DNA of 64,000 bases, taken from assembly GCF_001667885.1 (NCBI RefSeq), contig NZ_LZJW01000177.1, positions 1-64,000 on the forward strand, read 5' to 3'. The DNA is from Mycobacterium scrofulaceum. Lineage in GTDB: Bacteria > Actinomycetota > Actinomycetes > Mycobacteriales > Mycobacteriaceae. Positions 54,209-63,220 of the stretch are shown piece after piece. Below the pieces are notes generated by a model. That model made no database searches, was not told the DNA's origin, and saw only the letters and a list, made by a program, of their open reading frames with translations. Each line of letters opens with the position of its first letter. Positions within the stretch are counted from its first letter, which is position 1. A program made the translations under genes and the position numbers.

Positions 54209-54655
54209 TTAGGCCCAGTTCCACACCGACATGTCGCCGGGCGGGTATTGGGCGCACGCGTCGGTCGCCTTGGCGACGACGCCCTTGTTGTTGAAGAAGA
54301 GCTTCATGTGGTTGGGCCACGCGTACCACAGCGGGTCGTTGTTGTAGAAGTTCTCGGAGTAGGTGCGGCGGTCCTCCGGTGACAGCGAGTAGAACCAGTG
54401 CACCTTGTCGATCGTCGCCTGCTGGACGTTCGGGTGGTTGTTGAAGTCGATCATGTAGCGCTGGTAGTACACCGGGCTGGTATCGCGGGTGGCCGCCATG
54501 ATCTGCTCGGCGTCGCAGGTGGTGTTGATCATCCTGCGCGGGATCGGGAAGTCCTCCGTGGAATCGGCGACGGCGGTCTTCGGGAAGACGGCCGCGGCGA
54601 TGCCGAGGGCGAGGAAGGCGGCGCCTGCGCGCAAGCCAGTGTTCAGCCGAGACAT
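54209..54655 (-). CDS. Secreted siderophore-export factor, Rv0455c-like
   Basis: Secreted protein of 148 residues, the same length as Rv0455c. A signal peptide ends near residue 30 (AAVFPKTAVA). The mature part has two cysteines, Cys47 and Cys134, able to form one disulfide, and aromatic-rich helices (VYYQRYMIDF, LWYAWPNHMKLFF). Rv0455c is reported to be needed for mycobactin secretion with MmpL4/MmpL5. Its place beside the MmpS-MmpL pair fits that role. The bidirectional terminator lies immediately downstream. Confidence 0.92.
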   Translation of the reverse strand: MSRLNTGLRAGAAFLALGIAAAVFPKTAVADSTEDFPIPRRMINTTCDAEQIMAATRDTSPVYYQRYMIDFNNHPNVQQATIDKVHWFYSLSPEDRRTYSENFYNNDPLWYAWPNHMKLFFNNKGVVAKATDACAQYPPGDMSVWNWA

Positions 54656-54707
54656 AGATGTAACGGTAACACTTTTCCAGCGGCGGCGGCCAGGTTCCTA
54701 GTTTGTC

Positions 54708-55625
54708 TCAGCATTGGTCCCGATCAGGCACGATGACGTGCGTGGGGTCGGGCCGCAGCTCCGGCGGCGCCTGGCTGTAGTCGCCGAAGGGGCCGTCGCG
54801 GCGCTCGACGGCCGCCCGCACGCCCTGGGTCTCGGCGGTCTTGATGAAGTCGAGGCCGTCGGGGGTGTTGCGCATCAGGCCGTCGAGGATGCCGCCGAGC
54901 GTCTGGGTGGACGCCAGCCCCATGTTCTCGTAGGCCTGGTTGACGATCAGCTTCTGCGCCCGCAGCTGCGACAGCGGGATGCGGGCCAGCTCGGCGGCGA
55001 TCTCGGCGACCCGGGCCTCCAGGCGCTCGAACGGCACCGCCTCGTTGATCAGCTCGACCTCGGCCGCCTGGACGCCGGTCAGCGGCCGGCCGGTCAGCGA
55101 ATGCCACTTGACCTTGGCGAAGCTGAGCCGGTAGAGCCACATCCCGCTCAGGTACGCGCCCCACATCCGGCTGTACGGGGTGCCGATCACCGCGTCGTCG
55201 CTGGCGATGACCAGATCGGCGCACAACGCGTAGTCACTGGCACCGCCGACGCACCAGCCGTGCACCTGGGCGATGACCGGCTTGGACGCCCGCCAGATGG
55301 CCATGAACTTCTGCGTCGGCGCCGTCTCCCGCGCGGTGACCATCGCGAAGTCCTTGCCGGGGTCCCAGCGGCCGTCGGTCATCATGGCCTCGCCCCACTG
55401 TTGAAAGCCGCCGCCGAAGTCGTAGCCACCGGAGAAGGCGCGACCCGCGCCGCGCAGCACGATGACCTTGATCTGCGGGTCGCGCTCGGCCAGCCCGACG
55501 GCCGCCTCGATCTCGTCGGGCATGGGCGGCACGATGGTGTTCAGCTGGTCCGGACGGTTGAGCGTGATGGTGGCCACCGGGCCCGCCGTCGTGTACAGCA
55601 GCGTCTCGAAGTCGCTACCTGGCAT
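54708..55625 (-). CDS. echA2: Enoyl-CoA hydratase-like EchA2
   Basis: Crotonase-fold protein of 305 residues, the length of Rv0456c. Oxyanion motifs are GAGRAFSGGYDFGGG near 60 and HGWCVGGASDYALCADLVIAS near 122. The insertion around 70 to 100 (FQQWGEAMMTDGRWDPGKDF) enlarges the first loop, as in other long mycobacterial crotonases. ATG at 55625 follows AAGGAAG. The membrane-protein gene lies 7 bases upstream. Substrate not resolved. Confidence 0.93.
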   Translation of the reverse strand: MPGSDFETLLYTTAGPVATITLNRPDQLNTIVPPMPDEIEAAVGLAERDPQIKVIVLRGAGRAFSGGYDFGGGFQQWGEAMMTDGRWDPGKDFAMVTARETAPTQKFMAIWRASKPVIAQVHGWCVGGASDYALCADLVIASDDAVIGTPYSRMWGAYLSGMWLYRLSFAKVKWHSLTGRPLTGVQAAEVELINEAVPFERLEARVAEIAAELARIPLSQLRAQKLIVNQAYENMGLASTQTLGGILDGLMRNTPDGLDFIKTAETQGVRAAVERRDGPFGDYSQAPPELRPDPTHVIVPDRDQC

Positions 55626-55632
55626 GGCTTCC

Positions 55633-55944
55633 TTAGGGGTCGGGCTGGCGGTTTTCCGGTGACGACGCGTAGATGCGGTCACCGATCTTGAGATACGGCG
55701 TCGTCAGGTACGCCGACATGACGACCAGGCCGGTGAAGATCACCGCCACGCAGACCGCGTTGGGCCAGAGCTTGCCGGTGCCGATCGCGAAACACACGGT
55801 GCCGATGGCCGCGGTCGCCCAGTAGAACCGCCGGCCCGCCCGGCGGTCACCGATGAACCGGTAGCGCGCCTGCGCCGCCGAAACGAGCACGAAGATCAAT
55901 CCGGTCGCCAGCAGGGTCAGTTCGATGCGTTGGGCCGCGGACAC
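55633..55944 (-). CDS. Small membrane protein
   Basis: Protein of 103 residues with three hydrophobic helices: about 7 to 24 (IELTLLATGLIFVLVSAA), 42 to 58 and 63 to 82. The basic loop ARYRFIGDRRAGRRFYW faces one side and the C-terminus is hydrophilic. GTG at 55944. It lies between the peptidase and echA2 genes on the same strand, 10 and 7 bases from each, so it is part of that operon. M. tuberculosis has a mazEF pair near here instead, as I recall. Function unknown. Confidence 0.78.
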   Translation of the reverse strand: MSAAQRIELTLLATGLIFVLVSAAQARYRFIGDRRAGRRFYWATAAIGTVCFAIGTGKLWPNAVCVAVIFTGLVVMSAYLTTPYLKIGDRIYASSPENRQPDP

Positions 55945-55954
55945 GTCGACGATC

Positions 55955-58030
55955 TTATGACCCGGTCAAAGGGCCTGCCAGCATCCGCCACAGGAACGAA
56001 TAGGTGAGCGCCGACTTGAACGCCACCTGCTGGTTGTCGGCCGCTCCCGCGTGGCCGCCCTCGATGTTCTCGTAGTAGAAGACCGGGTGCCCGGCCGCCT
56101 CGAGCGCGGCGGTCATCTTGCGGGCGTGGCCCGGATGCACCCGGTCGTCGCGGGTGGAGGTGGTCATCAGCACCGGCGGGTAGTGACGCGTCGCCGAGAT
56201 GTTCTGGTAGGGCGAATATTCGGAGATGAATGCCCAGTCCTGCGGGTTGTCCGGGTCGCCGTACTCGGCCATCCACGAGGCGCCGGCGAGCAGCAGGTGG
56301 TAGCGCTTCATGTCCAGCAGCGGGACGCTGCACACCAGCGCGCCGAATCGTTCAGGGTACTGGGTCAGCATGATGCCCATCAGCAGGCCGCCGTTGCTGC
56401 CGCCCTGCGCGCCGAGCTGGTCGACGGTGGTGATGCCGCGGTTCACCAAATCCGTTGCGACCGCGGCGAAGTCCTCGGCCACCTTGTGCCGGTTCTCGCG
56501 CATGGCCTGGGTGTGCCAGCGGGGGCCGTATTCGCCGCCGCCGCGGATGTTGGCGAGCACATAGGTGCCGCCACGGGCCAGCCACAGCCGGCCGAGGACG
56601 CCGCTGTAGGCGGGGGTGTTCGCGGATTCGAAGCCGCCGTAGCCGTACAGCATGGTCGGGCCCGGGCCTTCCGCGTCGGCCGGCCGCACCACGAAGTAGG
56701 GGATCGGCGTGCCGTCCTCCGAGTTCACGAAATGCTGTGCCACGGTGAGGTTCCCGGCGTCGAAGAAGGCGGGCGCCGACTTGACTTGCTCGAGTGGGCC
56801 GGCGCCGGTGCCGCGCATTAGCCGCGAGGGTGTGACGAATCCGCTGGAGTCGAGGAAGAACTCGTCGCCGGTGTCGTCGGCGGCGACGACGACGGTGTTG
56901 GTCGCCTCCGGGATGCCGGCCACCGGCTCGCGGCGCCAGTCGCCCCGCACGACGGGCGTGAGGATCTCCACCCGGCTGGCCACGTCGGCGAGGGTGACCA
57001 TCAGCAACCGGTCCCGCGTCCACGCGTAATGGTTCAGCGCGGTGTGCTCGTCGGGGGTGAACAGAGAGACCAATTCTGCTGTGCCGGAGAGGAATTCGTC
57101 GTACTTGGTCGCCAGCAGGGAACCGGCAGGGTAGCTTTGGGCGCCGTAGAACCAGTCGGAGCGCAGCTCGATCAACAGCCATTCGCGGTGTATCGACAGG
57201 CTCGCGTCGGTGGGCGCGTCGATCCGGATCAGCTCGGTGTTTCCTGGCGAGCCCCGCAGTTCGTAGACCTCTTCGTTCCAGAAGTCCAGGGCCCGCCCCA
57301 GCAGCGTGCGCTCGAAGCCTTCGGTGCGGTCCACCGAGGCGGACACGCGGACGTCGGTGCGGGCCCCCTCGAACAGCGTTTCCGCATCGCTCAGCGGGGT
57401 GCCCCGGCGCCACCGCTTGATCACCCGGGGATAGCCCGAGTCGGTGAGCGAGTCGGCGCCGAAATCCGTGCCGACCAGGACCGTGTCGAGGTCCACCCAG
57501 GCGACCTGCGATTTCGCCTCCGGCAGTACGAACCCGTCGTCGACGAATTGGCGTGTCGCCATGTCGAATTCGCGCACGATCGACGCGTCCGAGCCGCCCC
57601 TGGACAGCGCGACCAGCGCGCGCGTGTATTCGGGTTCGATGACGCCGGCGCCTGCCCACACCCATTTCTCGTTGTCAGCTCGCCCGAGTTCATCGACGTC
57701 GATCAGCACGTCCCACTCGGGCGCATCGGTGCGATAGCTGTCCAGCGTGGTGCGCCGCCACAACCCGCGCGGGTTGGCGGCGTCGCGCCAGAAGTTGTAC
57801 AGGTACTCGCCGCGGCGGGCCACGTACGGGATGCGCGCGTCGGTGTCGAGCACCTCGAGCGCCTCGGCGCGCATCCGCTCGAATTCCGCGCCGCGGAACG
57901 CCGCCAGCGTCGGTTCGTTGCGCGCCCGCACCCAGTCCAGCGCCTCGTCGCCGGTGACGTCCTCGAGCCACAGGTAAGGGTCTTGGGCATCTTCGCGGTC
58001 GGCGGCGGCGTGTGACGTCATGGACGCCAT
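55955..58030 (-). CDS. Prolyl oligopeptidase-family serine peptidase, Rv0457c
   Basis: Cytosolic oligopeptidase of 691 residues (Rv0457c, about 673). An N-terminal beta-propeller (about 60 to 400) gates a C-terminal alpha/beta-hydrolase domain with the nucleophile in GGSNGGLLMG, acid in TSTRDDRVHPGHARKM and histidine in IEGGHAGAADN. The phrase DPYLWLEDVTGDEALDWV opens the family. ATG at 58030 follows GGAGG by 7 bases; a second ATG at 58021 is possible. It cleaves short proline-containing peptides by family knowledge. Divergent from the aldehyde dehydrogenase gene. Confidence 0.94.
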   Translation of the reverse strand: MASMTSHAAADREDAQDPYLWLEDVTGDEALDWVRARNEPTLAAFRGAEFERMRAEALEVLDTDARIPYVARRGEYLYNFWRDAANPRGLWRRTTLDSYRTDAPEWDVLIDVDELGRADNEKWVWAGAGVIEPEYTRALVALSRGGSDASIVREFDMATRQFVDDGFVLPEAKSQVAWVDLDTVLVGTDFGADSLTDSGYPRVIKRWRRGTPLSDAETLFEGARTDVRVSASVDRTEGFERTLLGRALDFWNEEVYELRGSPGNTELIRIDAPTDASLSIHREWLLIELRSDWFYGAQSYPAGSLLATKYDEFLSGTAELVSLFTPDEHTALNHYAWTRDRLLMVTLADVASRVEILTPVVRGDWRREPVAGIPEATNTVVVAADDTGDEFFLDSSGFVTPSRLMRGTGAGPLEQVKSAPAFFDAGNLTVAQHFVNSEDGTPIPYFVVRPADAEGPGPTMLYGYGGFESANTPAYSGVLGRLWLARGGTYVLANIRGGGEYGPRWHTQAMRENRHKVAEDFAAVATDLVNRGITTVDQLGAQGGSNGGLLMGIMLTQYPERFGALVCSVPLLDMKRYHLLLAGASWMAEYGDPDNPQDWAFISEYSPYQNISATRHYPPVLMTTSTRDDRVHPGHARKMTAALEAAGHPVFYYENIEGGHAGAADNQQVAFKSALTYSFLWRMLAGPLTGS

Positions 58031-58087
58031 TGTGGCCTCCGGCGGTAGTGTGAGGTGTATTACACCGACGAGCGAGGGGCCGAGCAG

Positions 58088-59611
58088 ATGACTGTTTTCG
58101 CACGTCCCGGTTCCGCTGGGGCCTTGATGTCGTACGAATCCCGCTACGACAACTTCATCGGGGGGCAATGGGTGCCGCCGGCGCAGGGCCGCTACTTCGA
58201 GAACCCGACACCGGTGACAGGCCAGCCGTTCTGCGAGGTGGCCCGCTCCGACGAGGCCGACATCGAGAAGGCGCTCGACGCCGCCCACGGGGCGGCGAAG
58301 GCGTGGGGCAAGACCGCTCCCGCGGAACGGGCGCTGATCCTGAACAAGATCGCCGACCGCATCGAGGAGAACAAGGCCGCGCTGGCGGTCGCCGAAGTCT
58401 GGGACAACGGCAAACCGATCCGCGAGGCGCTCGGTGCCGACATCACGTTGGCGGTCGACCATTTCCGCTACTTCGCCGGCGCGATTCGGGCGCAGGAGGG
58501 TTCGCTGTCGCAGATCGACGAGAACACCGTCGCCTACCACTTCCACGAGCCGCTCGGGGTGGTCGGGCAGATCATCCCGTGGAACTTCCCGATCCTGATG
58601 GCCACCTGGAAGCTGGCGCCGGCGCTCGCGGCCGGCAACGCCGTGGTGCTCAAACCCGCCGAGCAGACACCGGTCTCGGTGCTCTACCTGATGTCGCTCA
58701 TCGGCGACCTGCTGCCGGCGGGCGTGGTCAACGTCGTCAACGGCTTCGGCGCCGAAGCCGGCAAGCCGCTGGCGTCGAGCAACCGCATCGCCAAGGTGGC
58801 GTTCACCGGCGAGACCACCACCGGACGGCTGATCATGCAGTACGCCTCGCAGAACCTGATTCCGGTCACGCTGGAACTCGGCGGCAAGAGCCCCAACATC
58901 TTCTTCTCCGACGTGATGGCCAAGGGTGACGACTTCCAGGACAAGGCCCTCGAGGGCTTCACCATGTTCGCCCTGAACCAGGGCGAGGTGTGCACCTGCC
59001 CGTCACGCAGCCTGATCCAGTCCGACATCTATGACGAGTTCCTCGAGCTGGCGGCCATCCGGACCAAGGCGGTGCGGCAGGGCGACCCGCTGGACTCCGA
59101 GACGATGCTGGGTTCGCAGGCGTCCAACGATCAGCTGGAAAAGGTGTTGTCCTACATCGAGATCGGCAAGGACGAGGGCGCCAAGATCATCACCGGGGGC
59201 GAGCGCGCCGAGCTGGGCGGCGACCTGTCCGGTGGTTACTACATGCAGCCGACCATCTTCGCCGGCAACAACAAGATGCGGATCTTCCAGGAGGAGATCT
59301 TCGGTCCCGTCGTCACCGTGACGTCGTTCGCCGACTACGACGACGCGATCTCGATCGCCAACGACACCCTCTACGGCCTGGGCGCCGGGGTGTGGAGCCG
59401 CGACGGAAACACCGCCTACCGGGCCGGTCGCGACATCCAGGCCGGCCGGGTGTGGGTCAACTGCTATCACGCCTATCCCGCGCACGCCGCGTTCGGCGGC
59501 TACAAGCAGTCCGGCATCGGCCGGGAGAACCACAAGATGATGCTGGACCATTACCAGCAGACCAAGAACCTGATGGTGTCCTACTCCGATAAGGCGCAGG
59601 GCTTCTTCTGA
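58088..59611 (+). CDS. Aldehyde dehydrogenase, Rv0458-like
   Basis: NAD(P)-dependent aldehyde dehydrogenase of 507 residues, the length of Rv0458. The motifs are complete: PWNFP near 165 with the oxyanion Asn, catalytic Glu in LELGGKSPN near 265, and nucleophilic Cys in GEVCTCPSR near 303. Overall it resembles the AldA/ExaC acetaldehyde-type enzymes. ATG at 58088 gives the family length. It overlaps the DUF779 gene by one base (TGATG), a pairing common for this enzyme type. Confidence 0.95.
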   Translation: MTVFARPGSAGALMSYESRYDNFIGGQWVPPAQGRYFENPTPVTGQPFCEVARSDEADIEKALDAAHGAAKAWGKTAPAERALILNKIADRIEENKAALAVAEVWDNGKPIREALGADITLAVDHFRYFAGAIRAQEGSLSQIDENTVAYHFHEPLGVVGQIIPWNFPILMATWKLAPALAAGNAVVLKPAEQTPVSVLYLMSLIGDLLPAGVVNVVNGFGAEAGKPLASSNRIAKVAFTGETTTGRLIMQYASQNLIPVTLELGGKSPNIFFSDVMAKGDDFQDKALEGFTMFALNQGEVCTCPSRSLIQSDIYDEFLELAAIRTKAVRQGDPLDSETMLGSQASNDQLEKVLSYIEIGKDEGAKIITGGERAELGGDLSGGYYMQPTIFAGNNKMRIFQEEIFGPVVTVTSFADYDDAISIANDTLYGLGAGVWSRDGNTAYRAGRDIQAGRVWVNCYHAYPAHAAFGGYKQSGIGRENHKMMLDHYQQTKNLMVSYSDKAQGFF

Positions 59612-60078
59612 TGGTTCCGGGTGTCGTCATCACCGCCGGGGCCGCCGAACTGTTGACCCGCCTGCAGGGCCGGCACGGCCCGCTGATGTTCCACCAGTCC
59701 GGCGGCTGCTGCGACGGGTCGTCGCCGATGTGCTACCCGTCCGGGGACTTCCTGGTGGGCGACCGCGACGTGTTGCTCGGCGTGCTCGACGTCGGGGACG
59801 GGGTCCCGGTATGGATCTCGGGTCCGCAGTACGAGGCCTGGAAGCACACCCAGCTGGTCATCGACGTGGTCCCGGGCCGCGGCGGCGGGTTCAGCGTGGA
59901 AGCCCCCGAAGGGCTGCGCTTTCTGTCCCGCGGCCGCGTCTTCACCGACGAGGAACAGGCCGAGCTGCGCGCCGCGCCGGTCATCACCGGCGCCGATTAT
60001 CAACGCGGCGAGCGCCCTTCGGCGCGCGGTCAGGTGGTGACTGACACGGCGTTGCGAACGTGCCCTCCGGGTCGGTGA
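59611..60078 (+). CDS. DUF779 protein, Rv0459-like
   Basis: Protein of 155 residues. The conserved block HGPLMFHQSGGCCDGSSPMCYP has three cysteines, candidates for metal binding, followed by FLVGDRDVLLG and VWISGPQYEAWKHTQLVIDV. DUF779 genes often follow acetaldehyde dehydrogenase genes, as here with a one-base overlap, and are thought to support that enzyme. The molecular role is not established. Confidence 0.9.
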   Translation: MVPGVVITAGAAELLTRLQGRHGPLMFHQSGGCCDGSSPMCYPSGDFLVGDRDVLLGVLDVGDGVPVWISGPQYEAWKHTQLVIDVVPGRGGGFSVEAPEGLRFLSRGRVFTDEEQAELRAAPVITGADYQRGERPSARGQVVTDTALRTCPPGR

Positions 60079-60097
60079 CGGCAGTAACCTCGAAGGC

Positions 60098-60376
60098 GTG
60101 ATCCCCCTTCCGCGCCCGCGGTTGTTGGCCGGCGCCATGCTGATCGGCGCCGCCGTCGGGCTGTTGGCGGGCGTGGGATTCGCCGGGACCGTCCACGGCG
60201 GCATCCGCCCGGCCTTCGCCCTGGCGCTGGTGGTCGGGGTTCCGAGCGTCGCCGGGCTGGTGACGATCCTGTTCTCCGGGCGTCGGTGGGTGACGATGGT
60301 CGGCGCGTTCGCCTTGGCGGTGGCCCCGGGCTGGTTCGGTGTCCTGGTCGCCCTCCAGGTGACGTCCCGTGGCTGA
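60098..60376 (+). CDS. Small membrane protein, Rv0460-like
   Basis: Protein of 92 residues with three hydrophobic helices (about 9 to 30, 37 to 58, 66 to 87). GTG at 60098 follows TAACCT by 7 bases, so the message is probably leaderless. It overlaps the next gene by 8 bases. Equivalent in place to Rv0460 (79 residues). Function unknown. Confidence 0.82.
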   Translation: MIPLPRPRLLAGAMLIGAAVGLLAGVGFAGTVHGGIRPAFALALVVGVPSVAGLVTILFSGRRWVTMVGAFALAVAPGWFGVLVALQVTSRG

Positions 60377-60941
60377 CGACGACACCCCGTCGAGCCCGGG
60401 CACCCAAGCGTTCAAGCCCGACTTCTCGGATTCCGACGACGACCCGGGCACCCAGTCGTGGACGCCGGATTTCTCGGATTCCGACGAGGACACGGGCGCT
60501 CGCCCGGTGGCCGCCCACGACGACGAGCCGGAAACGTCTGAGCCGCCCGCCGGCGAGGACGATGCGGCCGCCGAATCCGCCGCCGTGCCGGTGCAACCGG
60601 TGACCGTTCCCGGGCGCTACCTCTACCTGAGGTGGTGGAAGCTGTTGTTGGTCGCTTTGGGCGTGTGGTCGGTGGCCGCCGTCGTCGGGCTCGGCCTGTT
60701 CTCGTGGTGGTACCACTCGGCGGACGCGACCCCGGCGCTCTACGTGGTGCTGGTCTACGTGGTGGCGTGCGCAGTCGCCGGCGTGCTGCTCGCGATGGTC
60801 GAGGGCAGGCCGCTGGTCTCGGCGCTGTCGCTGGCGGTGATGTCGGGACCCTTCGCCTCCCTGGCCGCCTCCGCGCCGCTGCTCGGCTATTACCACTGCG
60901 CGCGGGTGGGCCACTGCCTCGTCGGCCTCATTCCGTATTAA
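60369..60941 (+). CDS. Membrane protein with acidic repeat tail, Rv0461-like
   Basis: Protein of 190 residues. The N-terminal 75 residues are acidic and disordered-looking and contain a 16-residue tandem repeat (PGTQ...PDFSDSD) at about 10 to 41. The C-terminal half has three hydrophobic helices (about 95 to 117, 124 to 142, 150 to 170) and ends YYHCARVGHCLVGLIPY with two cysteines. GTG start at 60369 inside the previous gene. Rv0461 is about 174 residues; the repeat may explain the extra length. Function unknown. Confidence 0.85.
   Translation: MADDDTPSSPGTQAFKPDFSDSDDDPGTQSWTPDFSDSDEDTGARPVAAHDDEPETSEPPAGEDDAAAESAAVPVQPVTVPGRYLYLRWWKLLLVALGVWSVAAVVGLGLFSWWYHSADATPALYVVLVYVVACAVAGVLLAMVEGRPLVSALSLAVMSGPFASLAASAPLLGYYHCARVGHCLVGLIPY
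60396..60491. repeat. 48-base tandem repeat in the Rv0461-like gene
   Basis: Two direct copies (60396 to 60443 and 60444 to 60491), each of 16 codons, encoding PGTQxxxPDFSDSDxD. The second half of the unit is almost identical in the two copies; the middle has drifted. Confidence 0.85.
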
Positions 60942-60974
60942 CGCCCCGGCCGGGCGGCCACTAGGGTAGGGGCC

Positions 60975-62369
<1,395 letters not shown>

Positions 62370-62375
62370 GTTCCC

Positions 62376-62648
62376 ATGCGCAGCGACATCGTTCTGGGGG
62401 CCATCGGCGGCCTCGCCGCGGGCTATGTCCTGTGGCTGGTGGCCTTCTCGATCGCCGACGACAACGCGGCCGTGGGCCAGTGGGCCCCGACGGTGTTGCT
62501 GCTGTCGCTCGCGCTGGCGGTCTGCGCCACGATGTGGGCGTCGTTTCTGCGGCGGCGGCGCAACTACGCGTGGTCGGGGTTCGGGTTCGGGCTGCCCGTG
62601 CCGCCGCTGCTGCTGACGCTGGCCGTCCTGGCGAACGTCTACCTCTAG
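62376..62648 (+). CDS. Small membrane protein, Rv0463-like
   Basis: Protein of 90 residues with three hydrophobic helices (about 5 to 25, 35 to 55, 68 to 88) separated by a basic loop RRRRNYAW. It starts 6 bases after lpdC and is probably cotranscribed. Its stop shares the CTAG with the convergent Rv0464c-like gene. Equivalent to Rv0463 (97 residues). Function unknown. Confidence 0.85.
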   Translation: MRSDIVLGAIGGLAAGYVLWLVAFSIADDNAAVGQWAPTVLLLSLALAVCATMWASFLRRRRNYAWSGFGFGLPVPPLLLTLAVLANVYL

Positions 62649-63220
62649 GCGGGGCCGCTCTGGCGCGGGTTGTCCAGCGGGATCGCCAGGGCCGACATCG
62701 TCGCGGCCAGGCCGTCGTATTGGCTTGCCAGCAAACAGAATTCGATGAGCTGACGCCGGTCCAGGTGCTGGGCGAGCTGCCGCCAGGTGGCGTCGGTGAC
62801 GGTGCGGTCCTTGACGAACTCGTCCGTCGCGGTCAGCAGCGCCTGCTGGCGCACGGTCAGGCGCGCCTCCACCCGGTCCAGGCGCTCCGGCCACGCGAAG
62901 ATGGCGGCCTGCAGGTCCGCGTCGAGCCCCTGGCGGGCGGCCATCCGGCGATGGTGCTGCAGCTCGTATTCGCAGGCGCGCAGGTGCGCGACCCGCAGGA
63001 TCACCAGCTCGGTGTCGATCGCCGGCAGGCGGCCGCGCAGCACGCGGCCGCTGTAGATGCTCCACACCAGGAACAGGAACTTGTTCTGGCCCAGCGTGGT
63101 GAACAGGTGCATCTCGGGCGCGCCGACCTTGCGGGCGGCCGACTTCGCGAGAATCCAGTTGATCAGCCCGAGTTCGCGGAACCGCCCGGAGGGGATCCGG
63201 CCCCCTTGCCCCGCGGTCAC
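62645..63220 (-). CDS. AhpD/carboxymuconolactone-decarboxylase-like protein, Rv0464c
   Basis: Protein of 191 residues (Rv0464c, 190). The AhpD-like core reads ILRVAHLRACEYELQHHRRMAARQGL, with one cysteine and His-His instead of the CxxC of true AhpD, so peroxidase activity is doubtful. GTG at 63220 overlaps the ramB stop (GTGA, 63217 to 63220), coupling it to ramB. Function uncertain. Confidence 0.9.
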   Translation of the reverse strand: MTAGQGGRIPSGRFRELGLINWILAKSAARKVGAPEMHLFTTLGQNKFLFLVWSIYSGRVLRGRLPAIDTELVILRVAHLRACEYELQHHRRMAARQGLDADLQAAIFAWPERLDRVEARLTVRQQALLTATDEFVKDRTVTDATWRQLAQHLDRRQLIEFCLLASQYDGLAATMSALAIPLDNPRQSGPA

